Source: Bidens hawaiensis (Eukaryota; Streptophyta; Magnoliopsida; Asterales; Asteraceae). From it: DNA of 64,000 nt. Shown here piece by piece: positions 34,263-45,521 of the stretch. Position 1 is the first letter of the stretch. The number at the start of each line of letters is the position of its first letter. The stretch lies in contig JAIQDT010000001.1 in assembly GCA_021521415.1 (NCBI GenBank), positions 6,448,001 through 6,512,000 on the forward strand. The letters are read 5' to 3'. Under the pieces are notes generated by a model. That model saw nothing but the letters and a program-made list of their open reading frames with translations. It did not search any database and was not told the origin of the DNA. A program made the position numbers and the translations under genes.

Positions 34263-35204
34263 TAAGTTTCACACGTAAAAATGAAAAAACAAAATGGCAT
34301 AACAAAGACTTGGTAATTTTCTGGAAATTTTTCAAAGGAAAAAAAGGGGAGAAAAAGGAAAATCACTTTTCGTAAACACCCCATTCGTGTCGCGCGACGG
34401 GGTGTCTATTTCCCCACCGTGCAACGCGGAGTGAAAGAGAGCAGTAAAAAGGCGCCGCGTAGCGCGAGCCCTAGACTTACCTAGGCCGCGCGGCGCGGCC
34501 TTAACACTTATATCCGAATTTTTTTTGACTCTTTCACCATATTATACCACGTTTCACAATTTTTTCAAATCTCCCTTTCTCCCTCACCCAAAACCCACGA
34601 TCCCTAACCTCATTTTTCACCAAATCCACCAATTTTTCACCAATTTTCACCAAATTAAACCTTAAAATCAACCTCCTATCATCCTAGTATCATAACCCAT
34701 CATTAATTTTAATCAAATCTTCACCAATCTTTTCACTTGCACACACCTAAGTTCTTATTTTTTTGCAAGTTTTATCCGGGTTTTACACCACTCAAAGGTA
34801 TGATTTCTTGTAAATTTTGTAACTTTTATGTATTTTTAGTGATAGTTTTTGCTTTGTTTTGGTTACTTAGTTGTCGGGTTTAGTTAAAGTTTGTTGTATG
34901 AGTTAGTGTTTGGGTGCGGGTTGGTATGGTTTGGTAGGTTATTTGAGTTTGTTGGGTGCGTTTGGTTGGGTTGGCACTTGTTAAAACTTTGTTTTTGTGG
35001 TTGCGGTTGGGTTGGTTTGGGTTAAACGAGTGTATCTAGTGTTCGGGTTTAGTTTTGAATGTTGGACATAATGTTTTTAGTGGCTAAAAACGAGACGGAA
35101 AATACTTTTATACAATATATATTTTGCCAAAGTTTGGTTTTCCGCTCGTTTTCGACTCAATTTTGAGTTGTCGGCACTAGGGTTTAATTGAGACAATTAA
35201 AGTG
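34263..35204 (+). other. Leader of element D
   Basis: Non-coding, with a second GC-rich block (34385-34505, GCGCGACGGGGTG and GGCCGCGCGGCGCGGCC, the latter nearly self-complementary) and G/T-rich sequence at 34860-35060. It is cut at 35204 by element B and resumes at 43901. Confidence 0.55.
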
Positions 35205-36656
35205 TGTAAGGCTCCGTTACCGGTAGCCCTACTTTCGTGTTGGATTTACTCATAAACGCAGTTCTAAATATCAGAGTTAATTAAAACATTCGCGGAACAT
35301 TAAAAATATTCAAACCATTAGATTCCATAACCATAATTCTTGTCTTATCGAGCATTCATAGTCAAACAAAACATAGTATTTTAAAATAAAATAACATAGC
35401 AAATCTTCAGATGCCAGCTTCGTCCAACTCTGCCATGTGTCCTCCTCAAGCTACTTGCCTCATTTTACTCACCTGCATGCATACTAAAAGTCAGCTACGC
35501 TGAGTGAGTTCTAGTTAATCACATAATCATACAATACCTTCTTACATTTCATACTTAACCTTTTAACTTTCTTTCATACATACTTAAGTACATATACTTT
35601 CATTCTTAATTTATTTTCTAATGTGTTAACTCATTCCACATAACGATTTAGGTCTGATTCGTAATCCGATTCGTTACCGAACCTTACTTAAGCGAACTTA
35701 AGATTCAGCGAACATAGGGTAGGCGAAGTTCATAGCTTGGCGAACTTGACTTAAGCAAACTTAATCATTCAGCGAACTTAGTTAGGCGAAGTTATAGTTG
35801 GGCGAACTTGCTCAGTAGCGAGGTTATATATTTAGCGAAGTTAACCAGTGGCGAAGTTGCATGTTAGCGAACTTGACCAGTGGCGAAGTTGTATATCAGT
35901 AAGCAGCTTGCTTGCAGGCGAACTTAAGCTTGCAGGCGAAGTTGCTCAGCAATAGTTACTGTTCGCTCTAAAACCCAAAAATATTCATCTCCGTTTAATA
36001 CCAAATCCATGGATATGGTGTTTAACCAACCCGCGATCAAACCCCTGGTCGTTTTTGGATATGATTTGACCCGAAAACACTTAAAGTTTGGACCTTTAAG
36101 TTTAAAAACGTTCAATATTAGGTTTAAGGGTTCATCAATCGAGCCGTTTCTATTTCCGGGTTCTTTACACTCATATTTATCATCAAGTTTACAACTTTAT
36201 GTTTCGTTTATACCTGATCTATTCTAGACTCAAGTTTCTAGGCTAAACGTTCAATAAAACATAAACATTAAAGGTAAACGACATACCTCTACGAGCTCGT
36301 TTGCCCTAGGTTAGCTTGCGTACGGTTTATTAGTCTTGTATGTTGCTCGCGTAGTAATGGTCTATCAAGAGTCACGTTGCTTGATCGGCTTGGATCTCAC
36401 CTCTCTCTCTCAGCCGAAATATGGTGTGTGTGTTTGGAGTGTGTAGAGATTAAGATGGAAATGAAATGAGGTTTAGGGTTTTAGGTTGGTTTAGGGGATA
36501 TTTATATCCCTTAAAGCCCATGGACCTAAGGCCCATTCTTATTTAACCCACCTTAATTAATCTAATTCCATGATCTTTATAAACACTAATTAAATGTTTA
36601 GGCCTAATAACTAAACACGACTTTCTTTTATTAAAACGAAATTTTAGGATGTTACA
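35205..36656 (-). repeat. 3' LTR of element B (internally deleted)
   Basis: 1452 bp against 2164 bp for its partner. The missing 712 bp correspond to 42142-42853, with the trinucleotide TTA at both ends of the lost segment. The deletion removed the slot-2 array, the splice-like donor and the GC module but kept the GCGAACTT array (35660-35945) and the TATA region. A 72-codon open frame at 36009-36227 recurs in the other LTR and is not a gene. Confidence 0.93.
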
Positions 36657-36672
36657 AGTCTTCCCTCCTTAA
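36657..36672 (-). other. Polypurine tract of element B
   Basis: On the minus strand AAGGAGGGAAGACT precedes the LTR start TGTAACATCC. It matches the tract of element A. Confidence 0.85.
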
Positions 36673-36699
36673 AGAGGTTTCGTCCCCGAAACCTAACTA

Positions 36700-38292
36700 T
36701 TACATAAATAAATTCGGGTAAAACTTGCGCATCCCATCCTCAGCTTCCCAAGTAGCATCCGAGCCCTTGCGATGCTTCCATATCACTTTCACTAAAGGTA
36801 TAACCTTGTGACGAAGCTGCTTCTCCTTGCGATCGACGATCTCTATCGGTTGCTCAATATAGTTCAACTGTTCATTAACCTCAATGTCCATTAATGGCAC
36901 ATGAGACGTGTCATCAGCTAGGCATTTCCTTAGGTGAGAAACATGGAAATTCGAATGAATTACTTCTAACTCGTCGGGTAAATCTAGCTTATAAGCTACT
37001 TCACCCACACGATCTAAAATCTTCAACGGTCCAATCTATCTCGGACTCAACTTCCCCCTCTTCCTAAAGCGAATGATTCCCTTCCATGGTGAAACCTTGA
37101 GCATCACATTGTCACCAACGTTAAACTCAATAGGTCGTCGCCGCTTATCGGCATATGACTTCTGCCTGTCTTGGGCAGCTTTCATCCTAGCCTTAATCTG
37201 ATCAAACCTTGAAGACATTTCTTGAACCACTTCTAGGCTTCCCATCTCTTTCTAACCAATCTCTCCCCAACACATCGGGGTTCTACACCGTCTACCATAG
37301 AACATCTCAAATGGTGGCATACCAATACTTGAATGGTAACTGTTGTTATAGGAGAACTCTGCTAAATGCAGGTGATCATCCCAACTTCCACTAAAGTCTA
37401 AAACACAAGCACGTAGCATATCCTCAAGGGTTTGGATCGTCCTCTCGGACTGTCCATCGGTTTGAGGATGATACGCCTTACTGATGTTCAATCTCGTTCC
37501 TATAGCTTCATGGAATTTCTTCCAGAACCTCGAAGTGAATCGAGTATCTCTATCGAACACGATCGACAGAGGCACCCCATGCTTAGATACAACCTCTTTG
37601 ATGAACAAACTTGCTAACGTTTCTGACGAGATGGCCTCTCGTATAGGCAGAAAGTGAGCACTTTTGGTCAAACGGTCCACTATCACCCAGATGGTATCAT
37701 GATGCTTAGCTGTACGGGGTAGCTTAGTTATGAAATCCATGGTGATGTGTTCCCATTTCAATTCGGGTATCTCAAGCGGTTGCATCTTCCCATAAGGCTT
37801 TTGATGCTCGGCTTTGACTTGTAAACAAGTTAAGCACTTACTAACATAATCCACTACGTCATTCTTCATTCCTGGCCACCAATAATCTCTTTTCAAATCT
37901 TGGTACATCTTAGTAGCACCTGGATGAATCGAATATCTTGACTTATGAGCTTCATCTAAGATTCGACCTCTGAGATTTCCATGACGTGGAATCCACATAC
38001 GGTCAAATCTAGTCTTAAAACCATGAGTGTTTTCCATCAGCTCGTCTTGCTGGCCATAAATCCTTTCTTTCTTAACTAATCCTTCATCTACTAGCACCTC
38101 TGACTGTACCTTGACAATCTCTTCAAAAAGACTTGAGTTCATAATCAGCTGGTATGACTTCACTGTTGCAAGGACTTCTTCATTCTTACGACTTAGCACG
38201 TCGGCGACCACATTAGCTTTACCAGGGTAGTACATAATGTCACAGTCGTAGTCTTTTATCAATTCTAACCACCTTCTCTGCCTCATGTTCAA
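36700..38292 (-). pseudogene. Integrase and chromodomain of element B
   Basis: The end of RNase H (DYDCDIMYYPGKANVVADVLSR) leads into the integrase. The zinc-binding domain is HPGATKMYQDLKRDYWWP and CLTCLQVKAEH. The catalytic residues are in MDFITKLP, VFDRDTRFTSRFW and HPQTDGQSERT, so the D, D and E positions are all present. GDNVMLKVSPWKG and a chromo-like tail (KVIWKHRKGSDATWEAEDG) follow. In-frame stops replace Gln after CWGEIG (about 37250) and an aromatic residue after LSPR (about 37034). The chromodomain would guide integration to particular chromatin. Confidence 0.9.
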
Positions 38293-39714
38293 TTCTTTCT
38301 ACTCGAAGAAATACTTTAAACTCTTATGATCTGTGTAAATGGTACACTTAGTACCATACAGGTAATGCCTCCATATCTATAAGGCATGCACTACTGCTGC
38401 TAGCTCTAAATCATGCGTCAGATAAGTACTCTCATGGACTTTCAACTGTCTAGACGCGTAAGCTATCACCTTTCCTCATTGCATCAACACACAACCCAAC
38501 CCATGATGCGAAGCATCAATAAAAACAACCAAATCCTCGTCGCCGTCGGGCAAAGCAAGAATTGGAGCTTGCGTGAGTTTCTTCTTCAACTCCTGAAAAG
38601 CTTCTTCTTGAAATTTACCCCAACTGAATACTATCGAATTTCGGGTCATACCGGTTAACGGTGCAGCTATCTTGGAGAAACCTTCGATGAATCTTCTATA
38701 GTAGCCAGCTAACCCTAGGAAACTTCGTATATCAGTCGGATTCTGTGGAGTCTACCAATTCGTTATTGCCTCAATCTTACCTGGGTCCACGGTAATCTCT
38801 TCAGGATTAATCACGTGACCTAGAAATTGCACTTCTCTTAACCAGAATGCGCACTTTGAAAACTTAGCATACAACTTCTCTTTCTTCAGAGTCTCTAACA
38901 CCTCTCTCAGATGCCCTGCATGATCAGACTCGCTCTTTGAATAAACCAATATATCGTAGATGAAGACAATAACTGACTTATCCAACATTGGCCGACACAC
39001 CCTATTCATCATGTCCATAAATACTGCAGGAGCATTGGTTAGACCGAATGACCTCACGAGGAACTCTTAGTGTCCATACCGCGTTCGGAACGCTGTCTTA
39101 GGGATGTCTACCTCTTTCACTTTTAATTGATGATAGCCTGATCTAAGGTCTATTTGCGAGAACCAGCTTGAACCTTGCATTTGGTCAAACAGATCATCAA
39201 TCCTTGGCAAAGGATACCTATTCTTTACCGTAAACTTATTCAACTCACGATAGTCTATGCACATTCTCATGCTTCCATCCTTCTTCTTCACGAACAACAC
39301 TGGCACACCCCACGGGGAAACACTTGGTCTAATAAAACCTTTGTCGAGAAGTTCTTACAGTTGGGACATGAGTTCTTTCATCTCGGACGGAGCTAGATGG
39401 TAAGGCGCTTTCGCGACGGGTTGGGCTCCTGGTACTAAATCTATCTGGAACTCTATCTCTCGCTCCGGTGGCAACCCCGGAAGATCCTCTGGGAATACTT
39501 CTGGGTAGTCGCGCACGATAGGAACATCTTTCATTTCTTTTGTCTCGGCCGTAGCGTTGACAACATACGCTAGGTAGGCACCGCACCCTCCCCTTAACAA
39601 ACCCTCGGATTTTATCATCGAAATGACATTAAGCCCAGAACTTTCCTTATCACCATAAACCGTCACCTCACTACCATCCAAGGAATTTAACCTTATTATC
39701 CTACTCTTACACAC
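38293..39714 (-). pseudogene. Reverse transcriptase and RNase H of element B, catalytic Asp replaced
   Basis: Connector (DYPEVFPEDLPGLPPEREIEF), then [47 protein letters not shown] and [16 protein letters not shown]. The palm motif reads [10 protein letters not shown], so the usual FIDD has Tyr (TAC) in place of the first Asp, near 38955. RNase H follows in the same frame (ALPDGDEDLVVFIDASHHGLG, IYTDHKSLKYF). Stops near 38750, 38478 and 38301, plus others at 39066 and 39355, break the frame. The reading frame itself is largely kept. Confidence 0.9.
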
Positions 39715-39729
39715 TATCTGAGCTTCAAA

Positions 39730-40318
39730 CTAAGACAACCAATCCATCCCCAATACCACATCGAACCCTCCTAAGGTCATAACGTACAAAGTAACAGGTA
39801 ACTCTTGTCCCTCTAATTCTATTTTAGCGTTCTTAACCATCTTTATTATTTTAACCGAAGTGTCACTAGCGGTTTCTACTATAAAAGTTTCAGACACTCG
39901 GCAACATTTCATTTTTAGCTAGTTTACTAAATGGTGTGGCTATGAAACTTTTGTTTGCGCCTGAATCAAATAATACTGAAGCGGAAATACCGTTTACTAG
40001 AAACGTACCTGTGACGACATCTGGAATCTGCTTGGCTTGCTCCTGGGTTAGCATGTAGGCCCTAGTTCTTGGCCTTGCTTGGTCAGCATCTTTCGTCCCA
40101 CTACCTCCAGCCTCACCATCGGTGCACTCTCTCGCCATGTGGCCTGTCTTGCCACATTTGTAACATGTTGGCTTCGCACTGCACTCATTGGCATAATGCC
40201 CTACCTTCTCACACTTATAACACGCATTAGACCCCATCCGGCATTCTCCACCATGAGTCTTTCCACATTTGCTACAAACCTCAGAATTCCTACTCCACTT
40301 ACACTCACCACCATGCAT
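39730..40318 (-). pseudogene. Zinc knuckles and protease of element B
   Basis: CCHC motifs CYKCEKVGHYANEC and CYKCGKTGHMAREC, preceded by a related CSKCGKTHGGEC unit, end gag. The protease follows, with active site VLFDSGANKSFIA and a frameshift near 39900, then VVLGMDWLS at its end. The repeated Cys-rich units before the knuckles suggest local duplication. Confidence 0.88.
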
Positions 40319-40319
40319 C

Positions 40320-41340
40320 TTTCCGCAGGTCTTACACGATCTCTTCTTTCAAACTTTCTGCTTCTTATCTTTGGAGTTCCACAACTGAGTACCAGGTCGT
40401 TTGACGTTGACCCACTTCTTATCTTTCTTCTCTTCTTCTACCACAATATCATCCGCAGCCAGGTCTGCATAAACCATCTCTGCGAGTTCGACAGTAGAGC
40501 AAAAGTAGCAGGTTTACTGGTCCTGACTAGCATGCGGACTTTTTATGGCAATCCTCTCACATAGCACTTGATTCTTTTAGCCTCAGTGTCGACCATACCG
40601 GGCACCAACCTAGACATTCGGTTGAACTCGGTGTTGTACTCACGATGTGTCATCGTCCCAGCTTTCAAGTTAAGGAACTTCAACTCCGCCCTTTCAACCT
40701 CGGAGTCAGCACATAACTTCTTCATAACCAGTCCTTTCAGATCTTCCCACCTCATAGCCTTGACCTCAGCCCGGGTCTTCCTCTGCTCCACACATTCCCA
40801 CCAATACATCGCCTCCTCTTCAAATGATTGGGTGGCAAACCCGACAGCTTGTTCTGGACGACACTCGTTAATGCGGATAATTTTATCCATGCCAGTTATC
40901 CATTTCAGAGTAGCGATGGCGTCTCCCAGACCAGTTAGCTTCGGCGGATCACAACCCTTGAAGGACTTATAGTTGCAACCGCCTCGACGTCTCTTCCTAT
41001 CATCAACATTCACAGACTTAACCACACTCGAGGCCTCCCTCTCTTCTTCATCATCTTTCCTACCCTCTCCTTCCGCCCTTTCAGCAGTTCTTTCACGATC
41101 TCCAGCAGACCTTTAGGGTTAATATTCTTTACAGCAGTGGCTACAGCTTGAACGATAGCTGCCTGAATTAAGGATTTCGTTGTTTTTCGGGCCTCTTCTA
41201 GCTGCGCTTCCTTCATCTCCAGTGTTGGAAGCGATCTCAACTGAAGGTTGTTGGGCACGACAAGGCCTGCCACGACGTCTAGTGGAGCCCTCAGTTCTAG
41301 CAATCACTCCAGCTCCTGCATCGCCTCTCGTTCCAGCCAT
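40320..41340 (-). pseudogene. gag of element B
   Basis: The probable start is MAGTRGDAGAG at 41340. Shifted frames continue to the gag domain (41025-40543), with CDPPKLTGLGDAIATLKWI, QSFEEEAMYWWECV and MTHREYNTEFNRMSRLVPG typical of chromovirus gag. At least two frameshifts (near 41120-41300 and 41020) and stops from 40540 to 40320 disrupt it. Confidence 0.85.
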
Positions 41341-41720
41341 CGTATTCTAAAAAAGGGAAAACACATACGTCATCACTCAAGGAACTATTTAGTACAAGGA
41401 TAGTAAGGCTAACAGGTAATAACAGTGGCCAGCTGTGATTAGCTGATCACGTTACTCTCCATGTCCTATACACTTCCCTTTATGAGTCTATTTGTGCTGG
41501 TTCTACTTAAAAAGTTAGTCAATTAAAACGATCAATAATCCCTATCCCTATCATTCACATATCCTTTCTTTATCGTTTAACATACATCATTTAATCATAC
41601 ATCTTACCTTTACTGAGCTTGCTTGAGCGACACATGGCATTCTTGTACTGGCATCTTCTTACTTAAATCCCATTCTCTTTTCGAGTCTAAGCATGTAGGA
41701 TGCTTAAATCTCTCGAACTT

Positions 41721-41733
41721 TGCTCTGATACCA
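41721..41733 (-). other. Primer binding site of element B
   Basis: The minus strand reads TGGTATCAGAGCA three bases after the LTR end (TTACA). This is complementary to the 3' end of initiator methionine tRNA, the usual primer of plant chromoviruses. Confidence 0.93.
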
Positions 41734-42195
41734 ACTTGTAAGGCCCCGTTACTGGTAGCCCTACTTTCGTGTTGGATTTACTCATAAACGCAGTTCTAAA
41801 TATCAGAGTTAATTAAAACATTCGCGGAACATTAAAAACATTCAAACCATTACATTCCATAACCATAATTCTTGTCTTATCTAGCATTCATAGTCAAACA
41901 AAACATAGTCTTTTAAAATAAAACATCATAGCAAAATCTTCAGATGCCAGCTTCGTCCAACTCTGCCATGTGTCCTCCTCAAGCTACTTGCCTCATTTTA
42001 TTCACCTGCGTGCATACTAAAAGTCAGCTACGCTGAGTGAGTTCTAGTTAATCACATAATTATACAATACCTTCTTACATTTCATACTTAACCTTTTAAC
42101 TTTCTTTCATACATACTTAAGTACATATATTTTCATTCTTACCTTCATACTTTCTTTACATACATAATCATATGTTTTAAAGAGCCTTCGCCCTA

Positions 42196-42325
42196 TAACC
42201 TCACATATATTATAAGGGTCTAGTCCCTAACATCACATATATTATAAGGGTCTGGTCCCTAACTTCACAGATATTATTAGGGTCTGGTCCCTAACATCAC
42301 AGATATTATTTGGGTCTGGTCCCTC
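42196..42325 (-). repeat. Slot-2 array in element B LTR
   Basis: Four units of TATTATAAGGGTCTGGTCCCTAACATCACAGA type (about 33-34 bases) as read on the plus strand. Confidence 0.85.
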
Positions 42326-42724
42326 TTCGTTACCATACAACCATACCTTTCCTTCGTTTGTTAGATTTATAACATTCATACATATAACATATACTTTATA
42401 CTTACCTTATACGTAACACTACAACCCGACAATACGTGCAATATCCGAAGATCGTTCACGTACTACCAAGCAAACCTTCATACATTCACATCATTCACAT
42501 AAGGCATACACTAATCACTTAGGATAAGTGTATTACCAAACATATCGAGTATGCACATAGCCCCTAAAACATAATACAGAAGTAGGGCTAGAAACTCACC
42601 TGAATGCGGTTACGTTCACCGTTGATCGTAATCCCTTTCTTGAGCTGTGCACGGCTAACTGTATAATATTTACATGTATCAATAAACTATTACTACTCAT
42701 ATCATCTTTCTAGTCTTAGGTATT

Positions 42725-42835
42725 ACCCACAACGAACGGGGGTCCGGGGGCAGCGCCCCTGGCAGAGGCGTCTAGGGGCGGCAGCGCCTAGCAGGGTCCA
42801 AGGGGCAGAGCCCCTGGCTGGGGTCGAGCTAGGAT
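42725..42835 (-). repeat. GC-rich hairpin module
   Basis: GGTCCGGGGGCAGCGCCCCT, GGGGCGGCAGCGCC and AGGGGCAGAGCCCCT as read on the plus strand, each with self-complementary arms. Inverted copy of the module at 7743. Confidence 0.8.
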
Positions 42836-42889
42836 TTTCTCACTAGGATTTTAATTTATTTTCTAATGTGTTAACTCATTCCTCATAAC

Positions 42890-43195
42890 GATTTAGGTCT
42901 GATTCGTAATCCGATTCGTTACCGAACCTAACTTAAGCGAACTTAAGATTCAGCGAACATAGGTTAGGCGAAGTTCACAGCTTGGCGAACTTGACTTAAG
43001 CAAACTTAATCATTCAGCGAACTTAGTTAGGCGAAGTTATAGTTGGGCGAACTTGCTCAGTAGCGAGGTTATATATTTAGCGAAGTTAACCGGTGGCGAA
43101 GTTGCATGTTAGCGAACTTGACTAGTGGCGAAGTTGTATATCAGTAAGAAGCTTGCTTGCAGGCGAACTTAAGCTTGCAGGCGAAGTTGCTCAGC
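42890..43195 (-). repeat. Slot-1 GCGAACTT/GCGAAGTT array in element B LTR
   Basis: About 15 irregular copies alternating GCGAACTT and GCGAAGTT. The same array is kept in the partner LTR (35660-35945). Confidence 0.85.
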
Positions 43196-44219
43196 AATAG
43201 TTACTGTTCGCTCTAAAACCCCCAATAATCATCTCCGTTTAACACAAAATCCATGGATATGGTGTTTAACCAACCCGCGATCAAACCCCTGGTCATTTTT
43301 GGATATGATTTGACCCGAAAACACGTTAAGTTTAGACCTTTAATTTCAAAAACGTTCAATATTAGGTTTAAGGGTTCATCGATTGAGCCGTCTCCATTTC
43401 CGGGTTCTTTCCACTCGTATTTATCATCAAGTTTACAACTTTATGTTTCGTTTATACCCGATCTATTCTAGACTCAAGTTTCTAGGCCAAACGTTCAATA
43501 AAACGTAAACTTTAAAGGTAAACGACATACCTCTACGAGCTCGTTTGCCCTAGGTTAGCTTGCATACGGTTTATTAGTCTTGTATGTAGCTCGCATAGTA
43601 ATGGTCTATCAAGAGTCATGTTGCTTGCTCGGCTTGGATCTCACCTGTCTCTCTCGGCCGAAATATGGTGTGTGTGTTTGGAGTGTGTAGAGATTAAGAT
43701 GGAAATGAAATGAGGTTTAGGGTTTTAGGTTGGTTTAGGGGATATTTATATCCCTTAAAGCCCATGGACCTAAGGCCCATTCTTATTTAACCCACCTTAA
43801 TTAATCTAAGTCCATGATCTTTATTAAAATTAATTAAATGTTTAGGCCCAATAACTAAACACGACTTTCTTTTATTAAAACGAAATTTTAGGATGTTACA
43901 AAGTGCTAGGAGGAGGTAATGGATATTGAGTCAGTTTGAATGTTTCGGGTTTTTGAAAACTAAATAAGTCCTAAAAAACTTGGTTTTCTGTTAGCTTTAT
44001 GAGAAAAATAAAACCGCTCACGCTTACTCAATTTTCATTCGAATGAGTCGGTTTAAAATATTTTGTAACCCGGATTTCCAAATTTATATTATTTTCAGTT
44101 TTTATATAAAAAAAATAAAAAAAATAAAAATCTGAAAATTAAAAGAAATATTTTATTTAATTTTTATTAGTTTATTTACTTACTCCCATTGTTATTTGCT
44201 TGTCTAATTGTATTTCAGG

Positions 44220-45521
44220 ATGTCGAAAGAAGCGAGTAAGCGGAAAAGAGGTCCAATTCCGCGACCAAGATGGGCCGAAAACTCGTATTATTGAATATCA
44301 AGATGGGCCGATCAAGGCAAGAAGAAAAACTCAAAATATTCGTTATAGTTCGTTGCTCAAGTTTGAGTAAGGTTCACCTGAAAATATTCGAATGGACAAT
44401 CTAGCCAATTCGGATCTTCTCACTTTTAAAACTATCGATTGGAACTTGTTGGATGTGATTGGTCATAGAGAGCGGGTGTTGGAATTATTGGGCCCGAAGT
44501 TTAAAGCTATGTTGTGTCTTGACGAACCGCAACGCTATGAAATAACATTGGAATTTTTAAGTACTTTTCATTATAAAGTGGTAATTTTGATCAATATGAT
44601 GCGGTTTCGTTTGCTTTGGGAAGAAAAACACATGAGATGACTATCGAGGAGTTTGGGGTAGTGAGTGGGTTTTATAGGGAGGACAAGGTGAAAGATCTGG
44701 GTTTTAAGACAAGTATACGTGGTGCTTTCACGAGTAAGAAACCGGTAAGTTTTGGTTAGAAGGAAGTGGTTACATTTTGGGATAAAATTGCTATCTGTTC
44801 ATTTTCTGGTAGTTTGGTGAGCTCGGATATTTGGGATCCGGTGCTCCGTTATATTCACCGAATTTTGGTGAACACGCTGATTGTTCGGGGATCGGGTGAT
44901 AACAAGGTAAATTGGTTGAATAATTTTTGTTTGATGGCGATAGTGGATAAGGTGCCGGTTAATCATGCGAGTATTTTGGCATGGTCTTTTCATCGGAAGA
45001 GACGAGGTGGAAATAACCAAATATCAAAGCTTGACATGGGCGCGTATATCACGGTCATTGTTAAAAATTTGGGTGTGTTTAAGAAGTTTAAACCGGATTA
45101 CATGAGAAAGGAGCCTGTGAGAGAGTATGTTGTAGTCCAAGACTTGAGAAAGGCGGGTATTTTAAAGATGAATGAACCGTTGGCATGGGAAGATATTAAG
45201 TTGGGTCCACAAGTTCATCCACCGCCGAATACCGAGGCTGTTGCGGCTATGAGAGCCGATTTGCCTACCCGACATCTGAGGCCGTTACACAGATCCGAGA
45301 TACCGGGTGTTCAGTTTTCGGTTAGAGAGCCTTGCCTCGAGACGATTACTGTAGAGTCGTTGTATGACCAGATGGAGTCCGGTTTTGACCAGATTAGGGG
45401 ATATGTGACAAAGCAGTGTGTTGAATTGAGGCAGCTTATGAGAGAGAACCAACAAAGGCAGGATGACCATATGAGGTATTTGATGAATGGGTTAAGGATT
45501 AGTTTGCCTGATTCTCTCTGA
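44220..45521 (+). pseudogene. gag-like ORF1 of element D
   Basis: Possible start ATGTCGAAAGAAGCG at 44220, with a stop after about 24 codons. A block at 44392-44640 follows, with DWNLLDVIGHRERVLELLGP and EPQRYEITLEFLSTFHY, resembling the Athila ORF1 family. After a frameshift it continues at 44766-45521 with LRYIHRILVNTLIVRGSGDN, WSFHRKRRGGN and a C-terminal region rich in Gln and Arg. The region 45525-45700 then encodes acidic runs (EEEEEDED) in another frame. Pol domains do not follow. Confidence 0.65.

Larger units (their letters stand above)
35205..43900 (-). mobile_element. Complete Tekay/Del-type Ty3 chromovirus (element B)
   Basis: The 8.7-kb element is on the minus strand with target duplication AAGTG (35200-35204 and 43901-43905). 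The 5' LTR is 43900-41737, followed by an initiator-Met-type primer site, gag, zinc knuckles, protease, RT, RNase H, integrase with a chromodomain-like end, a polypurine tract and the 3' LTR 36656-35205. Domain order and LTR ends are those of plant chromoviruses. The two LTRs differ by a few per cent of substitutions in compared stretches, and by a 712-bp deletion in the 3' LTR. Many point stops make it inactive. Confidence 0.95.
41737..43900 (-). repeat. 5' LTR of element B
   Basis: 2164 bp. Read on the minus strand it begins TGTAACATCCTAAAATTTC and ends CCTTACA. Modules in order: TATA (near 43745), GCGAACTT array (43195-42890), GC-rich module (42835-42725), splice-like donor (42599), CCCTAATAATAT-type array (42325-42196) and acceptor-like CACGCAG (42006). 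Confidence 0.94.

Noticed and set aside
36009..43471. Paired 72-codon frames (36009-36227 and 43253-43471)
   Set aside because: They lie at the same place in the two LTRs of element B, so their similarity reflects LTR duplication, and they are absent from the other Tekay LTRs.
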